This document shows, one piece after another, positions 11,757 through 22,046 of a stretch of 64,000 nt of DNA; the first letter of the stretch is position 1; each line of letters starts with the position of its first letter. The notes beneath the pieces are model-generated. The model was not told the DNA's origin, made no database searches, and was given only the letters and a program-made list of their open reading frames with translations. The translations under genes were made by a program, and so were the position numbers. Source of the stretch: Otatea glauca. Taxonomy: Eukaryota; Streptophyta; Magnoliopsida; Poales; Poaceae. Location: assembly GCA_036346275.1 (NCBI GenBank), contig JAYEVK010000275.1, positions 237,820 through 301,819 of the forward strand, in the 5' to 3' direction.

Positions 11757-12090
11757 TTAAACTTCGCACAATAAATTAAGGAAAAACTGAAGCGACATCT
11801 AGCTAGCTATTTCAAATATTGAGACATCATTTCAATTAATATTACCTTTGCAAAATAGAGGATGGGTTCCAAGTTATATAAACGTACTCCCGAAAGATAC
11901 CTAGCTTCTTCCCTAGTTAAGAGCTTTCAATTCCCTAGTTAGGAGACATACATTTCAAACATCAACAATGATATCGAATAACTTAATTATATAGTATAGT
12001 AGCTTGCAAATCTTTTGACTTCAATGAAACAAAACAAGGGTACCAATGATGACTCCTAATATCTAAATAAGTTAGGTCCTAATCCTATTC
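11757..12090. other. AT-rich spacer upstream of the TNP2 remnant
   Basis: No gene is recognisable. It lies upstream of the TNP2 start and is probably the non-coding leader of the same CACTA element. Confidence 0.4.
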
Positions 12091-12297
12091 GAGGATATGT
12101 GGTTTGGGCAAGATCCTAAGACGTTGTACAACTTCAGAGAAAATTTCTGTAGCATCTCCCCGCTGTTTTTCAGATACACGTCCCGACAACAGGTTAAGAG
12201 GGGTGTGTACCCGGAGAACATTAGGGAGATGCTACCGAAATCTACTATGAAGTTATACAACAGCTCAGGAACTTGCCCGAACTATATATCCTCGAAC
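12091..12297. repeat. ~100-bp-arm imperfect inverted repeat
   Basis: The left arm (beginning CGAGGATATGTGGTTTGGGC) and right arm (ending TTGCCCGAACTATATATCCTCG) are imperfect reverse complements over about 100 bp each, with almost no loop. Inner matches include GTAGCATCTCCC at about 12150 against GGGAGATGCTAC at about 12223. Both strands therefore show related short open frames, which are a by-product. It is probably part of the CACTA element's subterminal structure. Confidence 0.65.
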
Positions 12298-12460
12298 TGT
12301 CCAAAAATGTTGGACAATTTGAGACTGCTTTCTTATAAATATGTCATTTCGATCGGCCTATTTATAAACAAGCACCCTCGAATGGGAGATGTAGGTTTCG
12401 CAATCTAAACTCTAACATTCATCATATGGTAGCAACAATAATTCCAGGTTAACACGAGAG

Positions 12461-12935
12461 CACTACAAAAATAATTAAATATTAGATGTGTGCTTATTAA
12501 ATAAAGGGTGTGAAATCTGATAAGTTCCTACTTAACAAGTGATAGTGATGTGATCATGCATATCACAATCGGTTCTTATTTGAGAAGCGATAGTGATGTG
12601 CATACTCATCACTATCGGTTATCACATGAGAAACGATAGTGATTAGTACGTGCACATCACTATCGGTTCTTATGTGAGAAGCGAGCTCATCACTATCGGT
12701 TCCCATAAAAGAACCGATAGTGTTGTGTATGATCACATTACTATCGTTTCTTATGTAAGAATCGATAGTGATGATCATGCACATTACTATCGCTTCTCAC
12801 ATAAGAATCGATTGTGATGTGCCCAGTGCTACATCACAATCGCTTTTAACCTGAGGATCGATAGTGATTATATATCACAATCGTTTTTTTCTTAAAACTT
12901 AAGAATCGATCTAGATAAAGCGACAATGATGTACC
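12461..12935 (+). mobile_element. CACTA terminus with palindromic subterminal repeat array
   Basis: CACTACAAAAAT at 12461 is the canonical 5' terminus of a CACTA element reading rightward. From about 12540 to 12915 there are roughly 16 copies of a 10-12-bp motif, CGATAGTGATG or its complement CATCACTATCG, in alternating orientation and separated by 12-25 bp. In known CACTA elements such arrays bind the TNPA-type accessory protein. The orientation is opposite to that expected for the TNP2 remnant to the left, so this may be a separate, non-autonomous element. No matching right terminus was found. Confidence 0.7.
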
Positions 12936-13073
12936 ATACTTTTCATTAAAAAGGGAAGAAGTCGTACATAAATCAAGGCCACAAGCATGCATAGGCAAAT
13001 TAAAGGTCTTATTCAAGAGGTGGCACATAGTTCTTATATGGTATAGATGTGGTACGTAGGAGACACAAGATTA

Positions 13074-14280
13074 TCAACTTGGCGGCGACGCCGACACCGA
13101 CAGCTTTGGTTCTGGGTTGCGCAGAGGAAGAGCGCGCAGGAGGATGGTCTCGACGGTGAGGCCAGGGCCGAAGCTGAAGAGCAGCCCCCACTCCAGCCCT
13201 TCCCCCGCCGTGGTCAGCCCTCGCTTCTCCGACCTCCGCCTCATCTCATCCATGACGATGATGACGCACGAGCTCAGTGTGTTGCCATGCTGCTTCATCA
13301 CCTCCCTCGACACCTCCATCTTCTCCTTCTTCAGCCCAAGACTGCTCTCCACCCTTGTTATCCATAATCTAGTTGTTAGTTTCAAAGTTGTGTTTTCCTC
13401 AGTTTGGTAGTAGTAGCTTTGATTAGTTGAGTTGGTTGTTAGCAATGCTGATTTGATTCGGTTAGGTGTTTTCGTATTGAGTCTGGAGTCCAGATAAAGT
13501 AAAGATAAGTTTTGAGTAAGTTTTGAGTTTGTTTAGATTCTGATGTAACAAACAGTTTGTTCTGAAGTATGATTATAAATAACACCCGAAAAAGTGGTGG
13601 AAAGGGCCCGTGCAAAAAGAAAAACTATCTCTGCTCTCGCTTGTTGCTCGTGTTTGTTTTACCGGAGTAGTTCACTGTTCTGTTCCGCAAGATTGATTAC
13701 GATCTGTTTGGTCGTTAGCTTTGACGAGTTTTCGCTCTCGTCTTGCCGTGACAATCGAGTTTGCTTTTCGTATTGTATGCGAGTTGGTTTCAAGATCTAT
13801 TCTGCAGATCTATTGGTGATTGTTCGTCGCTTTATTGAGACGGTTCTAACAACCCTATCCAAGATCTCCTCGCCACCGGGTGCACCACCCGAACACCTCT
13901 TCGTTCCGGTCCTTGACGAGACCCTCCGCTTGATGCCTTCTTCACGAGCACCCCTATGTTGCTGGAGATGTGTTACGCCACGCCCGGTGCAGGGTGTACA
14001 CAATCCCTTCCTCGTATAGCTTCGACACCACCATCTCTTCCGTCCCGGTATGATGTCCCGCCACGCCGACACCATCTTGAACATGGGCGCTCGTCACCGA
14101 CGATAGGGTCGGCCCGACGATGACAATGGCCTTCATGGCGTCGCCGAAGATGGCCTGCCCGACGAGGTTCCCCATGTGGGACTCCGAGGGGCCACGAAAC
14201 GCCATGGTGATCACCTCGGAGCACACCACCAGCACCCGGGCGCCGGGGTTGTTTTCCACGAGGTCCTTGGCTAGACGTAG
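13074..14280 (-). pseudogene. Truncated type III polyketide synthase copy, split by a solo LTR
   Basis: This is a duplicate of the 3' part of the intact PKS gene located at 22.6-28.2 kb, in the same orientation. Segment 13074-13351 encodes the C-terminus, including the Asn-containing HGNTLSSC motif and FGPGLTVETILL. Segment 13857-14280 encodes an upstream part ([19 protein letters not shown]) but with many small indels and frame changes. Similarity to the intact copy stops abruptly at about 14280, before the catalytic Cys region. Downstream flank similarity extends left to about 12955, so 3' flanking DNA was duplicated too. Exon 1, the intron and about half of exon 2 are missing. It cannot encode an enzyme. 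Confidence 0.88.
13356..13851. mobile_element. Solo LTR (496 bp) with 5-bp target duplication ACCCT
   Basis: The insertion begins TGTTATCC and ends GGTTCTAACA, so it has TG...CA ends and TGTTA/TAACA terminal inverted repeats. ACCCT is present on both sides (13351-13355 and 13852-13856), and the uninterrupted PKS copy at about 22870 has a single ACCCT. A TATA-like TATAAATA lies near 13573. There is no internal region, so LTR-LTR recombination has removed it. The TGTTA...TAACA termini fit a Ty1/copia-type LTR. Confidence 0.9.
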
Positions 14281-15276
14281 GCCCAAATCAGAGTTGCCCA
14301 GCATACACCGACGGATGATAGAACTTATAAAACGGTTGGAAGGTGTGATTCCTGGTGTTGAAGCCGATAGACAACACGCTTGGGGAAAGGAAGATTTTGT
14401 ATAAGTTGAATGTGTTTTCAAGCATGGTGGTACTGTCAGCAGACAGATGAAGAAATGGACATGGCTACTCGTTGGCTTCCTTGTAACTGAAGAAGTCACG
14501 TTGGCTAAAGTCTTCACTGTCCAATAGGAGAAAAAAGGCAAGATACTTTCTCGAGCCGACAAGGGTTATTTTTGCCTCATTGTCAGAACAAAGGATAAAT
14601 CTTTCCCTAAAAGATCGGCTATTTCTGTACTCGTCATCCTGGCCTTCTAGGGTTTCTTCTAAGGGGAAATGAGTCATCTCAAAGGAATCGATCTTGAATG
14701 ATCGGCTAAAAAGGAAGAAAAACCAAGTTTGAACAAACCAAAGAGGACTGCCTACATTGCCGACTATATATGACACCATTCATGTGAAAAGCCTACTACG
14801 AATCATGTGCATCATCTGATATACGGCTCCAAGAAACATTTTACCTAGCTAGCTGATGACCTTCTACCAATATTTCAGCTAGCACTTAGTAAACTTGGGT
14901 CAGTCCAAGAGAAGCTTCGCAGAATATTAATCGGTCTTGCTAGAGGTTGAGGAAAGCGATATGTTCTTTGACCGATACTGAGCCGATGCCTCTGTTGTTT
15001 TCAATATACTTGCTCCATCAGTCTCCCTTGGTGTGGATAAGCTTGTGTTGAGGCTTGGCACTAAAGGCCAATATCTGCTCCCCGTCAGGCTCAAACAGCA
15101 GAGTTGTGCCACGTCTAGGAGTGTGGGGCCGATTAGATCTATTCTAAACATAAACGCATTAAGCGTGTCCAACCAGAAGTAATAGGCCGTGGCCACTAAG
15201 GGCTCATTAGCCTGCAGGTCGGCTAGGATAAGGGAAGACACTCGGCTATTCCCATCCTCTCCCACTCTACCATCCT
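14281..15276 (+). mobile_element. Left part of an unclassified LTR element (internal region)
   Basis: Non-coding sequence rich in GCCGAT/ATCGGC words starts where PKS homology ends. Its last 444 bp (14833-15276) recur almost unchanged at 21039-21479, where the sequence continues to a PPT and an LTR. I therefore read it as the internal region of the element whose 3' LTR is at 22047-22441. A 104-codon minus-strand open frame (14465-14779) has no recognisable domain. Confidence 0.5.
14833..15276. repeat. Left copy of a ~440-bp direct duplication bracketing the Tat fragment
   Basis: It runs from GAAACATTTTACCTAGC to ACTCTACCATCCT and matches 21039-21479 at very high identity. The few differences lie mainly at CTG/CAG sites, for example AGCTAGCTGATG here against AGCTAGTGATG there, and GGGTCAGTCC against GGGTCACCC. 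It is far too long to be a target-site duplication. Confidence 0.85.
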
Positions 15277-16147
15277 GAGCGATCCCCGTCCGTGGCCTTT
15301 GCCGTGCAGGGACTCGATTTGTCGAGCCTTCGGGGAAAGCCACCGGCTTCACCCACCTACTGCGTCGCGGTAGACAAGTTCACCAAGTGGATAGAGGCCA
15401 AGCCGATGCCGTGGCGCGCCGCGTCGGTACAAGCGGCCATCTTCTTCGCGCGACATCGTTTTAGGTTTGGAGTCCCAAACTCCATCATCATAAACAATGA
15501 ACACAGATCACGGGAAGGAATTTCTCGAATTTCAGTGACAACTTCAACATCCGTGTCGATTGAGCGTGATAGCCCATCCGCGGACTAACGGCCGGTCGAG
15601 CGCTAACGGCATGATCCTTCAGGACTCAGCGCGCGGATCTTGATCGGCTCGAGCATTTCGCGAGGGGCTTGGTAGCCGAGCGCCTCCGTGCTCTGAGTGC
15701 GGACCACGGCCGAGCCGACGGGGTTCCACCACTCTTCTTTATGGTGTTATTGTTGACCGTTTTGCCTATCGACACGGAATCGGCTCCCGAGATTGCAAGC
15801 CTTGATGAGGCTCGGGGCTCGCCTCGCGACAAGAGCGCCATCGACCCGGCTCGACGAGGCGGCGCGACGTGGCCGTCTGCTGATCGGCGGATATCAACAA
15901 GCCTGGCAGCGCTACCACGTACCGCCAAGTTCGAGGACGATCCTTGGTATTGGCGACTTGGTTCGCTGTCGGGTCGGACAACCAAAGATAAGCATGGTAG
16001 CGCCCCCTGGAGGAATCCTTTCACCGTCGTGGAAGTTCTCAGACTGGCACCTTCCCGACTCAAGGAGGCCGATGGTGCATCCTCCCTAATGCCCGGAACA
16101 TTGAAAAGTTAAGGCGATTCTATCCTAAACTCTTTTCCTCTTCCTAG
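15277..16147 (+). pseudogene. Tat integrase C-terminal part, frameshifted
   Basis: VAVDKFTKWIEAKP and FGVPNSII mark the middle of the integrase core. Downstream frames carry pieces of the remaining core and the C-terminal segment, ending at IEKLRRFYPKLFSSS and a stop at 16145-16147. The HHCC zinc finger and the first catalytic Asp are missing. Several frame changes are present, for example around 15500-15560 and 15620-15960. Integrase inserts the cDNA into the genome; this copy cannot. Confidence 0.8.
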
Positions 16148-16754
16148 CATGCTCTTTACCTTTTTCCTTCCGAGCACTGTGGCGTGATCTTTGACAAGTG
16201 CCTTCAGCGCCCGCTTCGGTACTCATTCGGCACTGCGCGGGTTGATGACCCAACCGACCACAAGGTCCTTCACGGCAATGTAACTCCTTTGACCCAAGTG
16301 CTATTTCGCCCGGTGGTATAGTTGCTAACACCGGGAAGAAGGAAGTACCAGTGGAGTGACCTTTGGGTCGGCGAACACTCATCCCACGCACGAACTCAGC
16401 TATCCCATGGCTATGAGGGTACGTGACCATGGTCATGAGGTCCATCCAGTGATAACCCTCTCAACCAAGTGTTACGACCCTCATGTTGCTCTGGTTTTAA
16501 GTAGCACTTCTGCGGAAGAAGTGCGAGTGGAAAGATCCTGGCGGTCTAGAACACTCCTATCCTCCATGAGTCGCCCTATGTGCATAGCCAAGTCTCCAAT
16601 CCACTCGCTCCTCCCAAAACAACCCAGACCTCGCACAAGTGGCCCCTGCGGTCCTTAGGGCTATGGTCGCCAAATACTCATCCTAAATCACGAAAAAGGG
16701 CGAGGGGCGCATTCCCGGGACTTGATAATTTCAAGATTGTTTAAATAGCAGTCT
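16148..16754 (+). repeat. Post-pol non-coding region of the Tat fragment with ~190-bp internal repeats
   Basis: Similar half-units occur twice, for example GCTAACACCGGGAAGAAGGA near 16324 and GCACTTCTGCGGAAGAAGTG near 16503, each followed by an AACACTC-type phrase. The corresponding region of the second Tat copy is at 62813-63470. There is no coding signal. Confidence 0.6.
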
Positions 16755-19651
16755 TTACAATCTAAGAAGGATAAAGCTAACTTTTCTACTCTTCTTGACA
16801 GGCGGCGCAGGTGGCGGCGGAGAGTTGGCTGCCTCGGCTTCTGGAAGGCGGCTACTGCAGCCGAGATCTGGTGGCGATCTCGAGGCGTCGCGGCTCAACC
16901 AAGAGCTCGAGCCGATCGATCTCCTCGTCGTCGGTTCCCACTCTGCCCGCTCCCTTGCCATGAGGTCGATCTGGTAAATGTATGAGATGGTGTTGACCCG
17001 GCCGATGAAGCTCAGCCTTGGCCGCCGGTGACCTGCCGCCTTTTCTGGTCGGTTTCGAGCCGTAGCGAGCTCAACTTTCGGGCTGCCTCGCTCCAAGGAT
17101 GCGATCGCAGAACCTCCCGACCGGCTTGGGAGGGCCTCGGCTCGGCGCTCATCTCGGCCCGGCCGTCCTCGCCAACCTTCAACGCCGCCCGGGCCTGCGT
17201 CGACCCGCGATCGCCGCGTCACGGGCGGCGGAGGCCGTTCTGCGCGCCTCCAGGCGGCCTTTCGAGTTCGCCTGCGCCTCTGCGGATTACGGAGATTTTG
17301 GATAAGATTCGCCTGTGGGTCGCACCCCAAACTTAGTGAAGAATTGAGACACTTACCGAGCGCGGAGTTGGTGATTGCCGCCCGACTTGGCGCCTCGTAT
17401 GAAGTCTTGACTCGGCGCTCCGCCGGCGATCGCCCGGCTTCCGGGCGAACTGGGCGGCGTCCCGAGCCTTGTTGCGCTCGGTCGCGAGCGTGTTACTGCG
17501 TCTGCGCGATCCCCTCAGCTTATGCTGGCATCCTTGGCCTCGGTGACTCTACGCATCGAGAGGACTCGATTCGCCATTTAGCCCCTCAAAGCCTTGGCTC
17601 TAGGCGCTCATCATGAAGGGCCTTTGTGGCCTCTTCAAATCCTTGGCGGATCACCACCGCCTCCACCGCCCTTTGTCGCGTGAACCTCTGAGGCTAAGCG
17701 CGACTCAAGCGCGCCATGCCGGCCTCTCCATGCTGCTGGCCCACGATTGTCGGGCTGAGGAAACTTCGACCGACGCCGCGAAGCGATCCATAAGTCTTTG
17801 CAAAATGTAGACACTCAGTTAGTCTTGGGAAGAACTATCAAAAAATGTACAGCGAAGAACTTTGGTGACCTACAGTGGTTGGACTCCCCGACCATCATAT
17901 CCGGTATACAGTGGAAGACTTTCGAGCAAGGGCTAGACCTTCACGGATCGCCCTATCTCGCTTCGGAACCAGCGCCCAGTAGCGCCTTCTTAGAAGGGTG
18001 GCCCACTCGCTCTCCTCGCCTCACCCATGATGCAGGCAGGAATTACACCGTGGCGCTCCGCTTCTCTTGATTCGGGCGGGCGCCACCCGTCTAAAGCACC
18101 ATGGGCAAGGGTGGCGAGGTCAGCCGTGAGAAATCCGCGACTTTGCGCCGAGGGCAACTCTCCCCACGGGACGGGTCGCACCTCCGTCGCCCGCTCGCCA
18201 CTGGCGCGATCACCGCAGCGGTTGTCTCATCCTCCGAAGCAGCGATCACGTCGTCCGGAGGAAGTCCCCGCCGAGGCGGCGGAGAGTTCTTACCTCCGGT
18301 GGGGCTTCCATGAAGGCGCCGCACCTAGGGCCCATGCCAGGCCCGATGTGGCACGCCCACGATCACCCCGAAGTAGGTGCCGCGTTGCAAAGATGCAAAG
18401 TCGCTCGCGGCTCTCCACAGAGCCACCTCCAAGTAGAGACACTGCGACGACCGCATAGCCAAGATCACCCCACGAGGATCCGTGGCCCGCAGGGGCCGTG
18501 TGCCGCCTCGGCCGGAGTCCACAGGGCCGTTGCCACGGTCAGGTCGGGAAAACCCACCATAGGGGTGGCGGAGGCACTCCGCTTGTCGATGGAAGTCGTC
18601 CCCCGCAGCGTGGTCTCGACACATCCTCGCCCGCTGCGTTTAATTTTTCTTCCTCCTCCTTTCCTCCTTCCGCTTCTTGCGGAGAGTCGACCCTCTGAGT
18701 CCTCCCCGGGTATGCTTCCTTATCCCGGGAGGCGGCGCACAGGAAGACATCCCCATGAGGCCCTGAGAGGATGCGGAATCGATCAAGTCTTGAAGATGGA
18801 AAAAAGAGAAGCGAAGAAATTTCAAACTTACAGTTCGCGGAAAAATGAGAATGGCTCCGGGTGGCCATCCACGCACCTGATGGCGCTGCCTTAGCTTAGA
18901 TAGCCGCCACCCGAACCTCCACCTCAGAGCAGCCGCGGGTTCGGCTATCCTCGCCCGGTCAGACGGCCCCGCGATACCGGAGCGAGGGGTGCGACACATG
19001 CACAAAGTGGTTGCACGCGCATCCCCATGATGGCGCTTACAACCACGCCCGTGAGCCGCCTCCTTTGAGCCTGATCGCTCCACGATCAGGGCGACTATTC
19101 TTCTCTCTTTTGGCGCCCCAGTTCCACCGCTCCGCCACGGAAGCTCTCGGTGAAACGAGGGCTTTGTCGCCAACGTTGTTCGAGCGTAGAGCCATTCGGA
19201 GCGCCGACCCTTGTTAGGCGAGAGCGCTCTTCACCTCCGGTACTCCGTTAACCCGTAAGGCGGCTGGAGGCGAGCCACCAGGCGCCGCGTGCAAGCGGCT
19301 TTGTCCTTCGTAGCTTTGCTGGAAGAAGTGCCTCCACAGCGCCAGTCTTGGCTCGATCCCCAGAAGACTTCACACGCAGTATGATGAAGATGGCGATGTG
19401 GAGGACCCCATTAGGGTTGAGATGGTGCACCTCCACCTTGTAATGAAACAACGTGACCAGACGAGCAGGTGCGTGGCCGAAAGCCAGCGGCGCTTTCGAA
19501 GCAAGGCAGGCACCACGATCTCGTCGCCCGTAGCGCGGTGATAGCCCCAGTGGCACCCTCGGTAGGAAGGTCTGCGGCATGAGAAGCCCTTCTTCACCAA
19601 GCAGCGCCTTGCATTTGTCTTCTTTGAGCACTCCCGCCACGACATCTTCAA
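16755..19651 (-). pseudogene. Antisense ORF of the Tat element (putative gypsy-type transposon/PF04195-like protein), decayed
   Basis: Several Tat-lineage elements carry a gene on the opposite strand between pol and the 3' LTR. Here the start is near 19645. The N-terminal region contains LKEDKCKALLGEEGLLMPQ, and then VEVHHLNPNGVLHIAIFI, typical of the plant domain annotated as putative gypsy-type transposon protein. The C-terminal part at 16755-17330 is Ala/Arg/Pro-rich and matches 63480-64000 in the second copy. Frames change several times, so no intact protein is encoded. The function of this protein family is not established. A TATA box lies about 140 bp upstream. Confidence 0.7.
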
Positions 19652-19782
19652 GGGGGAGACGGCTGGAAGGTGAGAAAGAAGGGTAGGGTTTTTCTTTCCT
19701 TAGCTCTCTGTGCTCTTCTTGTTTGAAAGCGAGCCAGAAAAGGGCAAGAAAAGCGTGACCACTCGAAAGCACCCAGCAGGCG

Positions 19783-19790
19783 TATTTATA
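19783..19790 (-). promoter_or_regulatory. TATA box of the Tat antisense gene
   Basis: On the minus strand, CTCTATAAATACGCC lies about 140 bp upstream of the antisense start codon. The sequence between them looks like a leader: C/T-rich, ending AAG before ATG. This is consistent with independent antisense transcription inside the element. Confidence 0.55.
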
Positions 19791-20554
19791 GAGGGGCGAG
19801 CGAGCATGCCAGCGTAGGCGCCGGCTCAAGCGTTGCGACCACCCTCGTCTGTCGCGCCCGGCTGGTAACTCCGGTTTCCAATACCACTCGCTTTTAATCC
19901 TGTCTTGTCGGCGTAAAGAGCATAAAGCGCCGCCCCGAACAACGTGTCCCGTAACCTCTCGGTCTCGCGCTTTGGCCGAGCAGTTGCTTCGGGTAGCGAG
20001 AAGCCTTGGGCAGCTGCGCCCCAAGGCAGCAAAAGCTTTTCGGCGCGAGGCGAGGGGCCAATGTAGGGTTCAAAAGGCCTACCCACAGTTGGGTATAAAG
20101 CCAAGAAAAACTTGAGCAAAGGGCGGTGTAGAGTGAAAGCACCGGTGGGCCCTCGGTTAGGTCGGTTGACCTAATCACCTCTACTTTCGCGTCCGAGACC
20201 ATACTTCACACTCTCCGGGAGCTCATCAATGGCGACGGACGGTGGTGCTTTCGGGTGGTGACGCGACCTAGAGTCCATACGAGATTGAGTAAAGAAAGGT
20301 TTTTATGGGTGCGCCCACGTGAGGCAGTGACACCCTACTCAGGACCGTCTGCCTGGAAGGGTCCCCCTTAGGCGGGACCTCCAGGGACCCACTCGGACTA
20401 CCCGCTATTAGCTCCACGAGCACGGCGTTCAAACCAGCGCAGTAAGCAGCTACGCGCTCATCCCTCCGGGTCCCACACCGCGGATGGGGTATACATGTGG
20501 GATAGGCGGCCATTCCTTCATGACTACTCGCCCGACGAGGACTCGAGAAGGATG

Positions 20555-20705
20555 CCCCCGTCCAGCTCTGACGGTAGCGAGCACTCCGTCCGGCTACGAC
20601 GGTAGCGAGCACTCACGTCCATTACGACGGTAAACAAGCACTCCGCGTCCGGCTACGGCGATGAAACAAGCACTCCGTCCAAGCTACGGCGTTAAACGAG
20701 CACTT
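20555..20705. repeat. Tandem repeat array, ~40-bp unit, 4-5 copies
   Basis: Units share the words CTACGACGGTAGCGAGCACT or the variant CTACGGCGTTAAACGAGCAC. A stray unit reappears near 20917-20942 inside the next array. Confidence 0.75.
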
Positions 20706-21038
20706 TCGGACACCCGAACCTCACAGAGGCATCCGGTCGTCCTGCTGGCCAAGGCACTTCGGACACCGAACCTCACAGAGGCATCCGGTCGCCTCGCCGA
20801 CTAAGGCACTTGGACACGGAACCTCCGAGGCATCCGGTAAATCCTGCCGACCAAAGCGCGTCGGACACTAGAACCTCACGGAGGCATCCGGCGTCCCTGC
20901 CAAACCAAGGCACCGTTTATCGCTACGGACGTTAAGCGAGCACTCGGACACCGAACCTCACAGAGGCATCCGGTCGTCCTGCCGACCAAAGCGATCGGAC
21001 ACTAGAACCTCACGGAGGCATCCGGTGCGCTCCTGCCG
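20706..21038. repeat. Tandem repeat array, ~53-bp unit, ~6 copies
   Basis: Each unit reads approximately GGACACCGAACCTCACAGAG, then GCATCCGGTCGTCCTGCCGA, then CCAAGGCACTTC. Copies differ mostly by small indels at CTG, CCTG and CAG. The Tat fragment stops inside the last unit, at the right 440-bp duplicate. Confidence 0.85.
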
Positions 21039-21479
21039 GAAACATTTTACCTAGCTAGTGATGACCTTCTACCAATATTTCAGCTAGCACTTAGTAAACT
21101 TGGGTCACCCAAGAGAAGCTTCAGAATATTAATCGGTCTTGCTAGAGGTTGAGGAAAGCGATATGTTCTTTGACCGATACTGAGCCGATGCCTCTGTTGT
21201 TTTCAATATACTTGCTCCATCAGTCTCCCTTGGTGTGGATAAGCTTGTGTTGAGGCTTGGCACTAAAGGCCAATATCTGCTCCCCGTCAGGCTCAAACAG
21301 CAGAGTTGTGCCACGTCTAGGAGTGTGGGGCCGATTAGATCTATTCTAAACATAAACGCATTAAGCGTGTCCAACCAGAAGTAATAGGCCGTGGCCACTA
21401 AGGGCTCATTAGCCTCTGGGTCGGCTAGGGATAAGGGAAGACACTCGGCTATTCCCATCCTCTCCCACTCTACCATCCT
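21039..21479. repeat. Right copy of the ~440-bp direct duplication
   Basis: This copy matches 14833-15276. Here the sequence continues naturally past ACCATCCT into the rest of the element, whereas the left copy is cut at ACCATCCT by Tat sequence. Confidence 0.85.
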
Positions 21480-22046
21480 CTAGGCTGCTATCCGATTGTA
21501 CCGGTTTTTCCATCCTTTCAATGTGTTGGCCAGGCCCTAAAACTCTTACTCCATCCTTCTATGTTATATTCGGGAGCCACTAGAGGGAGACGAGGTATTT
21601 CTTGCTCTATGACGACCGATGGGTTAGGATTGCCTAACGGTCATAAGTAATATTGGTCGTTATTGTCAGGTATGGTGATGAGTACCTGACTAGGATCCAT
21701 TGTTGTCGATCTGATGAAGTTGTGCAAGCTGACGGAGGTTGTTGAGCGGGAGCTTGAAATATGGAAGACGAATATAAAGCCGATAGCTGAGGGTTTGAGA
21801 GCTTGAGCACATGAAAATGATGGGTGAATGGACCTCATATTTGTAGGGGTAAAAAAGGTGAAAAGGCGAGAGGTATTTTCAACAGTTCGCATGCAGTTAA
21901 TATTGAAGATACGTGTCTCAAGATTTTATGACACCATAAATAGAATAGTTACCAGCAACGATATTGCGTTAAGCCGATCAATGTTAAAGCCGATGAGGAA
22001 GATTTTTTTTAAGATAACATATTATCTCCCAAAAATGGAGGGCATA

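Larger units (their letters stand above)
15277..21038 (+). mobile_element. Tat-lineage Ty3/gypsy retrotransposon fragment (integrase to 3' region)
   Basis: The fragment begins abruptly inside integrase and ends inside a tandem-repeat region. It therefore lacks gag, protease, reverse transcriptase, both LTRs and the PBS. Its integrase end, post-pol region and antisense gene match those of the Tat element at 57-64 kb. Both ends are broken and both abut the same duplicated 440-bp sequence. Confidence 0.8.

Noticed and set aside
12097..12408. A 103-codon gene on the plus strand and a 62-codon gene on the minus strand
   Set aside because: Their protein similarity to each other is explained by the inverted repeat at 12091-12297; no known domain is present.
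13594..14019. 141-codon frame spanning the PKS fragment
   Set aside because: It starts inside the solo LTR and runs antisense through the PKS pseudogene, so it is not a gene.
20555..21038. CRISPR-like regular repeats
   Set aside because: The repeats are contiguous minisatellite units without unique spacers, inside a plant retroelement and a eukaryotic context.
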